A DNA stretch of 64,000 bases from Anoplopoma fimbria (lineage: Eukaryota > Chordata > Actinopteri > Perciformes > Anoplopomatidae). This document shows, piece by piece, positions 43,761 through 64,000 of this stretch; within the stretch, counting starts at the first letter, position 1, and every line of letters begins with the position of its first letter. The position numbers and the translations under genes were made by a program. The notes beneath the pieces are model-generated. The model worked only from the letters and a program-made list of their open reading frames with translations. It ran no database searches and had not been told where the DNA came from. The stretch lies in assembly GCF_027596085.1 (NCBI RefSeq), contig NC_072452.1:9188790-9252789 (forward strand). Reading direction: 5' to 3'.

Positions 43761-46240
43761 TCTTGACTCTTCACTGGGATAGGTCTGTGTTAAATCGAAA
43801 TATTGTGTTTAACTGTTTTCCTCAAAACTGGTAAAACATTTTATCTCTTTTGGCAGACAGAAGACTTGTTTTGCAAATAGAAGCCTGAATGTACAAAGTA
43901 GCCTTTGGTGACAAATGTCCTTCACTAAACTAGACTAATCCTGATTGTCTAATTTCATATCTACTCTGGTCTTTCCATTGAGTTGGAAGATGTGGAGCCA
44001 ACAGCAGACTTTTAGCCCTCCGGTGGCTACAGTGATTCCCCCGTGGCTCCAATCTGTGGCCTTAGCTCAGGGTGCTGACACACTCGAGCCCTAACACACG
44101 TAATGCACCCAGTGAGCAATTGAGCAAATAATAAATGAAAGCAAAGAGCGGGCCTGCAGCCTGACGGGCGCTCAGAGGGGGTGTCAAGGGTCAGCTGCTT
44201 TCTCAGAGCGATCTTTTCCAACCAGGCGTCCAAAGTCAACATTCCAACTAACCTACAGCCGTCAGTATGCAGACTGAATGAAAGCGAGAGGAAATGGACG
44301 GAGATGGAGAGAAAATGACAAAAGAAGCGCCATTGAGAGTTTTGTTTTTTTTCCTCCTAAGAAGCTAATGTTTCTCAAGTTTGGCTTTCCCAGATTTGGA
44401 AGCCCACATGCCTACAGTTATTCATATGGGTAGACATCATCCATTACCTCTAATTAACCAGATGATGGTCTGGTGAGCATAAAATGAAGCAGGCGATTAA
44501 TCACTCACAGCACCTCCAGGCCTACTTCTCAACCTGAAAAAAAGGGGGTAAAAAGAGCTCTTGGGTCTTTTTGTGCTTCTCCTACTCATGCTTAGAGACA
44601 GGACATGTCCAAACTATTCTGGTCCACAAGCAGGAGAAAAAAGTAACTACCTTAAGGATCATATTGGCAATATCCCAATATACCAAAACGTTGCAAATAG
44701 ATGTATTTGTGTGCAGGAGTTTGCTATGCACCAGTCAGATCTAAAGAAGAATGCACACCTTTATACTCATATGTACTGTAGCACCATACAGTTGATGCGT
44801 GAGAGGGGTAGTAATACATAGAGAAATGATAGTCGTGCCGGCTTCCAGACGCCATCTTTTTATGAGATGGAGGGAATTTACTGCCTCTGTTGAGGTGTAG
44901 TTTTTCTCCTCTTTTGCTCGTTTGTGTCATGCTTCTCCTGTGGCTGAGTTACTGGCGGTTTGTGGCGATGACGTAATTGTGGAAATGTCCTGGGCGCAGT
45001 CAAACTTGTAATTCAGTGAGGAATTTTTCATCTGGTCAAGGCTGGCCGGGCCCGTCTTTATAAATAAAGCTGTAAGTCTTCAAAAGAGGGAAAACAGAGG
45101 AAGAGGAAGGACGTGAAAGCCCTTTACTAACCCACTTACTTACTCAACACTGCTGGGGAACCATGATATTCATTTCTAATCCCCGTAACGCGCTCACAGG
45201 TCAGATTTCTGTGCTGTTTACAGTACGAGGTTTTACAAATAAGATCACGCTGTTGCTGAGCATGAAATAATTGGAGTCTTGATCCAGGAAAATATTATCC
45301 TGACCAGAGGAATCCAGAATTTGTCTTCCAGACAGCGTTTTGGCAGATGATTCAAGGCCGTATGCAAGCCAGTCTTCCATGTTTATCTAAATTAAATCAT
45401 GGCCATGACTGTATATACAAGTTTAGCATTGCAAGCATTCATCTTTTTAATAAAATATGATATCTGAAGCAGGAAGCAACCAGCCAGTAAGTGCAGGTAC
45501 AGCACACCACTGCTGTGCACTCAAAGTCTGTCTGCTGCTGCTGCTGCTGCTATCATCAGCTGTGCTTGAAGTCGGAGTCTGGGCTGCTTCAGTGGTACGG
45601 ACTCGCCCCATGTGTGCTTTATTACCTCATATTCTGTGGTGATTTACAGCTCTTACACAGGCCACTCTTCTGAGCTGTTTATATCGGCCAGAGATAAAAG
45701 AAAATCATGGCTTTATTACCCAGACGGAGTGGGTCTGTTTACACAGCAGACAGGCCTGCAGCATGTATCTGGTCTGCCTTTCCAGAGGCAATAAAGTGTC
45801 CCATGTGTGCAAAGCATCACTGAACAGGACTGATATGTGTTAAATACAAAATGGTATCTGTTGGAACACACATTCCATTATTAGCCACTCCAAATGTTGA
45901 CAGGTAGACATTTTATCCTCACGACTCACATCCTGAAAAAGCCAATATCGAGCTTTGATTTGATCATTATTCAAATGTTTCTGTCTGGATCATTGCTATA
46001 ATCAGGCATACTGTTTCAGCTTGTAGGGCAATTCAAGATCATACTGAAGAATGCATTACCGAAGCTCTCTTCCAAACAAGTATCTAAAAACTGTTTGCCT
46101 GCAGCGCCATCCTGTGGTGAGAACAAAAACACCACAGGGCACAGGTAGAGTTTGACAGAAATTGTGGGATTCAGGGTCCTGTTAAAAGTCATGTCAGTCC
46201 CCAACAACAACAATAGTCAAGAGTACTGTTACAGTATGAC
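43761..46240. other. Intergenic, no gene recognised
   Basis: No convincing exon or RNA gene. A short CTG run lies at 45528-45551. The interval ends near the candidate polyadenylation signal of dctn4. Confidence 0.4.
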
Positions 46241-47691
46241 ATTATTTTATTAGCCTGTACAGAAGATTAACCGTGTTGTGAGGCTCTGTTTTACTAACAC
46301 ACTTGACAGCAGCTTACGATATACACTGGCAGATAGGTTAGTGAGTTCTACAAACCGGGAAGATACATTTCTTAATCAGAAAAAAATGATAGTGTCTCCA
46401 TACATTTAAATACTTAACACTTTGTACTGTAATGTAATCTACAGAGCTTCCTCCCCATAGTGCCAGTGAAGGTTACTGTTTGACTTAAGACAATAGTAAA
46501 ATGATGGGCAAGTATCACCTTAGACCCAAGAACCTTTCTGATAAGAAAACAGCAGAGGAGCAGTAACTGTGATGACATTGTCTAACGTGTGGCAGATCTG
46601 CTATAGTTGAAGCATGCAAGTTAATACAATATTACTGTCCGCAGAAAAGAAAGCTGACGAGGATACAAAAGCTGAAAGCGCAGAGGACCGTGCTGCACAG
46701 TGGGGAATTGTTTGGATTGTTCTTAAGGTTGATTTCTGATTCTGCTCATTGCTCATTTATTCGATACCGTTTTATACTCTCAACGTTATGTTAACATACA
46801 TAAACTTACCCATCTTTGAACGTAAACTGCTATTTTCTACATATATTAAAGACCAATATTGTAGAAAAAAAGTCCACAGCTGACAGACGGAATGAGCTAA
46901 AAACAATACTTCGCCTGCTTTGCCATTTATATTAATAAGCTATGCAGCCCAGTGACAAAACCTTTATCACAATCAAGCACATAAGTGGAGGTTTTAAAAC
47001 AAAACTTAACATTTTTAATAACTACTTTTATGTACACTGCTGTTAAAAGTTTTGGGACTGATTGGGTATTCTCAACACGGTATTTTTCTCCCCTGGCATG
47101 TTACACTGTAGAAACAACGACTAAACCTAAGTTTTAATCATTTAATTCTTCTTCAGTGGCCAGAAAATGTAAATAATACATTTGATGTCTGAATTACAAA
47201 TTAATATTAATGTAAAGAGAAAAAACATCAACACAGAGGTGACTCCAAACGTTTGAATGGCAGTGTGTATACATAAAGTTTTACTTAAGGATTTGTTTCA
47301 CACAAATAGTTATTTTTACTGTCGGATGGGTTAGTGTTAAGCTGAGGAGAATGACGATGCAGTGAAATACAGTATAAAGGCATGTTTTGATAAACAAAAA
47401 GATTAAAAAAATTCAAACCTGATGCATTCATCAGAATGCAGTCAGTCATGGTTTCACGTAGTTTTATAAAGCGGGCTATTATGCGATCACTGTATGCTCC
47501 CCGATGTCTGGTGATGCAACTTAAGCTAAAACTCTAGAACAGCTGTATGCCGAGCAGATCACAGATAGTTCTTACATATCAATAAGCAGAATCAGAAATC
47601 ATGTTTAAATTAAATTCATCGCACAGTTTACAGAAATTAGCTCAAAGAACTCAACACTAGGACTGTTTGATAGCAAACAGAGTATTCGGGT
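46240..47691 (-). other. dctn4: Probable 3' UTR of dctn4
   Basis: Downstream of the dctn4 stop the sequence is AT-rich and non-coding. Minus-strand AATAAA signals lie at 46756-46761 and 46246-46251, giving 3' UTRs of roughly 0.95 or 1.45 kb. A Tc1-like miniature element is inserted within it. Which signal is used cannot be told from sequence. Confidence 0.4.
47033..47271. mobile_element. Tc1-like miniature element (second family) in the dctn4 3' region
   Basis: The left end TACACTGCTGTTAAAAGTTT and the right end, read in reverse complement TACACACTGCCATTCAAACG, are similar inverted termini of the Tc1 type, and both ends abut TA. The interior is about 190 bases of AT-rich sequence with no transposase. 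It belongs to a different family from the TTTGGACACACCTTCTCATT elements elsewhere in the window. Confidence 0.65.
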
Positions 47692-56194
<8,503 letters not shown>

Positions 56195-56320
56195 CTCTGA
56201 GCAGCTCAGCCGAGACGACGGGTTCTCCGACTGCTCTCCAGCGGGTCGGAGAGGAAACACGGTGTGCTCAATGGCGACCCCGTGTGGTCAACAGGGGAAC
56301 TGCCAGGGCTAAACCGACAC
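56195..56320 (-). promoter_or_regulatory. dctn4: dctn4 5' UTR and core promoter region
   Basis: Sequence just upstream of the dctn4 start is CpG-rich and lacks a TATA box, typical of a housekeeping promoter; the CpG-rich part continues into exon 1 and intron 1 down to about 55860. In transcript sense a CGCCATTGAG motif at about 56275-56266 resembles a YY1 site. An upstream ATG at 56260-56258 is in frame with the annotated start and would add 22 residues. I chose the internal start because MASLLQ matches the family N-terminus. Confidence 0.5.
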
Positions 56321-56323
56321 ATG

Positions 56324-56553
56324 CAGTAGCAGTCATAAGTTTGGACACACCTTCTCATTCAATGGTTTTTCTTTATTTTTATTTTTTTCTACATTGTAGA
56401 TTAATATTGAAGACATCCAAACTATGAAGGAACACATATGGAATTATGTGGTAAACAAACAAATGCTCAACAAACCAGAATATGTTTTATATTTTAGATT
56501 CTTCAAAGTAGTTGAATGAGAAGGTGTGTCCAAACTTTTGACTTGGTACTGTA
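56324..56553 (+). mobile_element. Tc1-like miniature inverted-repeat element, copy B
   Basis: Starts CAGTAGCAGTCATAAGTTTG then GACACACCTTCTCATTCAAT, and ends GAAGGTGTGTCCAAACTTTT then GACTTGGTACTGTA. The termini are inverted repeats. The interior contains TTAATATTGAAGACATCCAA and GAATATGTTTTATATTTTAG, which I recognise as internal sequence of a Tc1-like transposon in fish. The transposase is deleted. It sits about 130 bases upstream of the dctn4 start codon. Confidence 0.92.
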
Positions 56554-56699
56554 CATGTTATAGATAGATGGATGTTTCCCAGTATCCTCTAGATATCACA
56601 TAATTGTATGATAAAGTGACATCTTGTGTTAACTAACTAGGTTATTCAAAGTGTGCAAAAGAACGACACAACTCTGCCTTAACATTTAACATTGTAATA

Positions 56700-56898
56700 C
56701 AGTAGCAGTCAAAAGTTTGGACACACCTTCTCATTCAATGGTTTTTCTACATTGTAGATTAATATTGAAGACATCCAAACTATGAAGGAACACATGGAAT
56801 TATGTGGTAAACAAACAAATGCTCAACAAACCAGAATATGTTTTATATTTTAGATTCTTCAGAGTAGTTGAATGAGAAGGTGTGTCCAAACTGACAGT
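56700..56898 (+). mobile_element. Tc1-like miniature inverted-repeat element, copy C (right end damaged)
   Basis: Same orientation and nearly the same sequence as copy B, but it lacks the T-rich insert after CAATGGTTTTTC, and its right terminus breaks down after GTGTGTCCAAACT, where only GACAGT remains of the end. Similarity to B suggests a recent common source. Confidence 0.9.
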
Positions 56899-57094
56899 GA
56901 CAAAGAAACAGAAAGTAATTAAAATGTCTAACCATGAAAACATTAACAAGGTGACATCATGGTATTTTATGTGTTTCCTTGTTTGGATTACCTTAAATGA
57001 GCTATGTATCAAACACCAGTTTCCTCAAACAATAGAGACCATGAGAAGTGAGGATTAAATGAGCATTTCTAAGGTTAAACATTTCTTGAGACTA

Positions 57095-57320
57095 CAGTAC
57101 CAGTCAAACGTTTGGACACACCTTCTCATTCAACTACTTTGAAGAATCTAAAATATGAAACATATTCTTGGTTTGTTGAGCATTTGTTTGTTTACCACAT
57201 AATTCCACATGTGTTCCTTCATAGTTTGGATGTCTTCAATATTAATCTACAACGTAGAAAAAAATAAATAAAGAAAAACCATTGAATGAGAAGGTGTGTC
57301 CAAACTTTTGACTGGTACTG
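57095..57320 (-). mobile_element. Tc1-like miniature inverted-repeat element, copy D
   Basis: Starts CAGTACCAGTCAAACGTTTG and ends GTCCAAACTTTTGACTGGTA then CTG. The interior is the reverse complement of copies B and C. It is full length for this miniature form and directly abuts the LINE-tail copy that starts at about 57322. Confidence 0.92.
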
Positions 57321-57321
57321 G

Positions 57322-57437
57322 ATTCTTTACTGTTTTTATTGCTTATTTATAATACTTTTTTTATTTTTTATCTTGTTTTTCTTTTACTATGTCTCCTGTT
57401 TGCACTATAACCTATGCTGCTGTAATCCTGTAAATTT
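57322..57437 (+). mobile_element. LINE 3'-tail fragment, copy 1
   Basis: Shares with the segment at 58375-58540 the order TTATTGCTTATTTATAATAC, TACTATGTCTCCTGTTTGCA, CTATGCTGCTGTAATCCTGT and AAATT. It lacks the terminal AATAAAGGATTATCTT repeats of copy 2, so it is truncated at its 3' end. Confidence 0.7.
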
Positions 57438-58374
57438 CTTCTTACAGCGTTCAACTGCTTCAAATATGTCTCTTAATGACACCAAGAACAAGCAAAATGT
57501 GATGCAGTCTTTTATGTGTCTGTGCCCCGGGGGCCAGATGTCTAAAATCCATCCATCTCATACCAGACTAGCTTTGCATGAACAACCTGCAACATCTTTT
57601 ATATTCTATATTTAATAAACATATATTTTATTCATTTAAAAGATAAATGCATTTGGATAGGTCTTACAGTTCCTGTGCTTCTTTGAGAAATCATCGTCAC
57701 TGCTGTGATTGTGTCCTATAGGAGTTTGCTCCATTAGCAGCTCCAGCGTCGTCACTCAACCTGGGATCATAACATCTGTGAATTAATTAAAAACAAATCC
57801 CTCAAAGAGACTGAACTAATACACAAAATTAATATGGAATTATACTTGTGTTGTGTTGCTGCAAAAATAATGAATGTGGCCTTCTGGGACAATACAGATC
57901 TTAACTGAACGCTGTGTAAAATATGGTCTACGAGGTGCTCTAGCAGGACTGGAATTAGGCCTGTGAGCCACTCACAGGGCATATGGCCAAGTACCAGCTC
58001 ACCATGGCAACAGCTGATCCCAGAGAGGAGAAATGATCCATGAATAAAAACTAAACCAACCGTGTTTCTCCTCTTTTCAGGAACGTGATGCGTATCTTGT
58101 TTTCATTTTATTCAGTAAAGTTCAGCTTCGTTAGTCTCCTTTATTAATTTATTACTCAGGCTTATGTTTTTCTCTCTCGTCTCAATGAATGCTGTTTATG
58201 AATGTTCACAGCAGGTTAAGCACCAGGCATCCTCAGGGACACACGCACTCCTAGTCCACTGGGTTTGCCAGCTTGTCTTGATTAGGGGAAGTGCGTTTTA
58301 AAGAGCTGGCTCCTCATCATGTGAATGCTATGATACCAGAAGAAAATATGTATAACAGCACTGTCTAAATGTCC
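57438..58374. other. dctn4-gpx3 spacer between the LINE tails; nothing recognised
   Basis: No exon, RNA gene or identifiable element was found. The plus frame running from 57286 across 57615 is built from the MITE end and the LINE tail and is not a gene. Confidence 0.45.
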
Positions 58375-58540
58375 ATCTATTCTTTTTCTCTCTATTTTCT
58401 TTATTGCTCATTTGCTTATTTATAATACTTATTTTGATCTAGTTTTTTTTACTATGTCTCTTGTTTGCACTATCCTCTATGCTGCTGTAATCCTGTAATT
58501 GTCCCCCCTAATAAAGGATTATCTTATCTTATCTTATTCA
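58375..58540 (+). mobile_element. LINE 3' tail, copy 2, ending in AATAAAGG(ATTATCTT)n
   Basis: The sequence runs through TTATAATACTTATTTTGATC, CTTGTTTGCACTATCCTCTA and GCTGCTGTAATCCTGTAATT to AATAAAGGATTATCTTATCT. The polyadenylation-like AATAAA followed by tandem ATCTT units is the hallmark of several teleost L2/CR1-type LINE 3' ends. Only the tail is present, as expected of 5'-truncated insertions. It ends about 150 bases upstream of the gpx3 start codon. Confidence 0.78.
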
Positions 58541-58693
58541 TAACTGGAGATGCATTCATTCATCCAAAGGCTTACCACCGTGTATTACGTCATTACGTCC
58601 GCAGAGGGCGTCATCTCGCCCCTCCGCCCCCGAGCCAGAGGAGGCAGAGACATCCCGAGGGAGAAGCGCGGCCGCTCACAGTGAGTCGTCACC
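58541..58693 (+). promoter_or_regulatory. gpx3: gpx3 core promoter and 5' UTR
   Basis: A CpG-rich, TATA-less segment directly upstream of the gpx3 ATG. It contains two adjacent CRE-like octamers, TTACGTCA at 58585-58592 and TTACGTCC at 58593-58600, and a third GGCGTCAT at 58607-58614. The start codon context GTCACCATGT is a good Kozak match. The transcription start probably lies around or just after the CRE-like sites, which is an inference. Confidence 0.5.
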
Positions 58694-61862
<3,169 letters not shown>

Positions 61863-62290
61863 TTGATCACACTGTATCTCCATCTAATGAAGTACCTGTG
61901 TATGTACTTAGAGCAATGTTGACAGATCCTGACACATGAAGATGGCATGTTGAATGAAGAGGAGGCTTGAAAACAGTAACTCTGTGGTGCCTCTTCCGAG
62001 TCTGGGGTTCGGGCCAGCTCTTCAGTGCATTCGAGCTGCCCTGTAATCCCACAGCTTCATGTCATCTTCTCATCCCAGGACCTGTTAGCCATTGCATCCT
62101 AAATGTTAATTACTTATAATAAATCATGGAGAATAACACACTAATGTGAAGACTTCTTTTTGTTTTTTTTTTTTTTTTACAATAAACAACCAATATTATG
62201 AAGGTTTCATGTCATGGAAAAGTGGACATGATTTAGTGAGTTTGTGGACCAGACCTTTCTATGGTGCAATAAAAATGGAAGAAAATGGAC
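61863..62290 (+). other. gpx3: gpx3 3' UTR with alternative polyadenylation signals
   Basis: AATAAA occurs on the plus strand at 62118-62123, 62181-62186 and 62268-62273. Each could end a transcript that still includes the SECIS. A T-rich run at 62159-62178 precedes the second signal. Confidence 0.6.
61940..62012 (+). promoter_or_regulatory. gpx3: SECIS element (apparent form 2) in the gpx3 3' UTR
   Basis: The 5' quartet strand is ATGA at 61954-61957. The stem GAGGAGGC (61959-61966) pairs with GCCTCTTC (61989-61996), eight pairs including one G-T. The 3' quartet strand CGAG follows at 61997-62000, giving the tandem sheared G-A pairs of the SECIS core. An unpaired AAAA run lies 12 bases after ATGA, then a mini-stem ACAG/CTGT closes a TAACT loop, as in form 2 SECIS. 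It starts about 90 bases after the stop. It recruits SBP2 and EFSec to decode UGA. Confidence 0.88.
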
Positions 62291-62330
62291 ATGAATAAAC
62301 AAGGTAAGATGCTAAGACATTTAGAATAGA

Positions 62331-63896
62331 TTTATTAAGCCAGTCAAATACAAAAAGTCTCACATGTGCTTTTGCCTACAGCAAAAAAGAAAAAAGGGCT
62401 ACAAACTAAGAAAATACAACTGCCAGTAATTACAGCATACCTTTCAAAGTGCAATTCTGCTAATTTCTCACTTCAGCTCTCACCCATCAGGACTTTGTTC
62501 CCTGTAACTTAACTTGCTTGATAAGATGGAGCTTCTTCTAATTCATCTGCACATATTTTAAAGCCCTTCTATGTCAATTTAGTGGGTATTCAGTTGAAAC
62601 CGTGGCTTGACTTGATCTTCAGTTTTTAAATGGTAACACACATTCTGTTGAGGTGTGGATCCTGTGTCTGTTATCAGGGCTCTTGACTTTGTGTCGCAAC
62701 AGTTCACAGGACAGTCGGCACGCCGTTGATTGCAGGTTGTTGAAGTGGACTTACAGCAAAGCCAGACATCCTGGCAGAGGTTTTCCTACTCAGAGCAGCT
62801 GTGTTGCTGTAACATTGGAGCTAGGGTTCCTAAATACTGGTAAAATTGTCCTATTTCTGTTGCTTGAGCAAAATTAGAATGTTTCAGTACTAGCTTCACT
62901 GATTACAACCAAGTTAAAAAAAGATTAACAGTATGAAGACCTCCATCGCTGCTGCCTAAAGGTTTTGTGTTTTAAAGTCTAGATACTGTATGTCGGGGCT
63001 AAACTGAGGGCAATAGTACAGGATGCAGTAAGATGAGTATGAGAATCGGAATGAGTGGTCAAATCAATTGTGGTCAAGAAGAAGTGTTGTGTTTAATGAG
63101 ATTAGGTCCATCATCATGGGAAAAAAAAAAGGTTGTGTATGTACTGTGCATTGTGTATTGTGTCTGATACAAACATACAATGTCAATAGCTACAATATAT
63201 TGGGATTACACTAACAACATAGAAAGAACAGCATTACTAAAGACAATGATTTACACTTAGTCAATGCAACTATCAAAACAGCAGGTTATAAATAAATTAT
63301 CAATAATCACAATCATGTTTTTGGTATGATACCATCAAAATTCATTTCCCCAAATTTTTGTATTTCAACAACCACTTTTGAACAGTTACACGTATGGGAC
63401 ATTTCTATAACATCAATGGTACTGAAGAAATCTTCTTAAATCAATTAACATTCACATTGTAAGTTCTATGATTCAATGTACCTATATAATCATCCATTGT
63501 TGGAATGAGTATATGTTGTCTTATTCATATTGGGGAATGGCTTCCTGTAACCCTACACGTAACAGACCAAGTGTCAACCTGTTACAGATTCGCAGAGATA
63601 CAAGCACATAGGTATATTTTCAAAAAAACCAAAAACTTTTACTATCCCAACCTATTTAATAAATGACTTCAGTTCCTGATAAAAAATAAAAAATAAACGA
63701 AATAATATTGAATGTATATATTCAGAATAGCGAAGTGTTTCACAAATAGCCTTATAAAACGCAAGTATAAACAACATTACAATAGGATATCTACAGTTCA
63801 GTAGGAAAATTATAGATCAAATCACACCTTGTCAACTCAAAAACAAACTGATTTCATGCTACTACCCAGACTCCATTTGGCGGATACGGTGATGCT
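62331..63896 (-). other. Probable 3' UTR of an unidentified gene converging on gpx3
   Basis: A minus-strand AATAAA lies at 62331-62336, and the sequence from there to about 63850 is AT-rich and non-coding, as expected for a long 3' UTR. The human neighbour in this position and orientation is TNIP1, but the peptide at the window edge is not one that I can match to it, so the identity is left open. Confidence 0.35.
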
Positions 63897-63998
63897 TTAG
63901 TGCTTTCCAGGGTCAATGTTCTGTCGCTCCCTTTTTCCAAATCCAGCAGCTGCAGCTGATGCCGCCGCTGCTGCTGCTGCCGCTGCTGCTGCAGACTG
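63897..63998 (-). CDS. Possible alanine-rich C-terminus of a gene running off the right edge
   Basis: On the minus strand one frame reads a poly-alanine run, then SAAAAGFGKRERQNIDPGKH and a TAA stop (63899-63897). A second frame over the same DNA stays open further, to a TGA at 63856-63854, and reads a glutamine-rich run ending NGVWVVA. The DNA is a GCN/CAG-type triplet repeat at 63952-63995, so either frame could be accidental. I do not recognise either peptide. No splice site is visible before the edge. Confidence 0.25.
   Translation of the reverse strand, partial: QSAAAAAAAAAAASAAAAGFGKRERQNIDPGKH
63952..63995. repeat. Imperfect (CTG/CCG)n triplet repeat
   Basis: GCTGCTGCTGCCGCTGCTGC-like triplets, interrupted, in what may be the coding end of the rightmost gene. 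Confidence 0.85.
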
Positions 63999-64000
63999 AT

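Noticed and set aside
56324..57320. A CRISPR-like array, because similar segments recur at intervals
   Set aside because: The repeats are about 200-230 bases long, palindromic, in both orientations and shared with a distant copy, which fits Tc1-like miniature elements in a vertebrate genome.

Overview
The window is vertebrate nuclear DNA, almost certainly from a ray-finned (teleost) fish. It has intron-split genes with GT-AG junctions, long (CA)n and (AT)n microsatellites, Tc1-like miniature inverted-repeat elements, LINE tails ending in a short ATCTT repeat, and several dispersed sequences that I recognise as common in teleost genomes. The order synpo - dctn4 - gpx3 matches the human 5q33 neighbourhood. 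I see no bacterial, phage, CRISPR or cassette-like system.

Layout. (1) 291-377, minus: the first coding exon of a TSPAN17/TSPAN5-type tetraspanin that runs off the left edge, with its GC-rich 5' region to about 960. (2) 4602-12416, minus: synaptopodin (synpo) in three coding exons (1153 residues as joined here), with a probable 3' UTR to about 2650 and a possible alternative first exon at 14168-14336. (3) About 14.4-46.2 kb: more than 30 kb in which I find no convincing gene, only microsatellites, old repeats and a LINE reverse-transcriptase fossil. (4) 47692-56194, minus: dctn4, dynactin subunit 4 (p62), reconstructed as 13 coding exons and 462 residues with every splice phase consistent. 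(5) 56.3-58.6 kb: the head-to-head interval between dctn4 and gpx3, holding three Tc1-like miniature elements and two LINE tails. (6) 58694-61862, plus: gpx3, extracellular glutathione peroxidase, five coding exons and 228 residues, with an in-frame UGA for selenocysteine and a convincing SECIS element in its 3' UTR. (7) 62331-64000, minus: the probable 3' UTR of an unidentified gene that converges on gpx3, with a possible alanine-rich C-terminus at the right edge.

The genes do not form a pathway. Synaptopodin organises actin in podocytes and dendritic spines, DCTN4 belongs to the dynactin pointed-end complex, GPX3 is a secreted antioxidant selenoenzyme, and C8 tetraspanins guide ADAM10. Their grouping is conserved synteny. 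The most informative observations are the recoded UGA with its SECIS, the tetraspanin exon hidden at the left end, the phase-compatible alternative synpo exon, a coding repeat in synpo, and dinucleotide repeats lying very close to three 5' splice sites.
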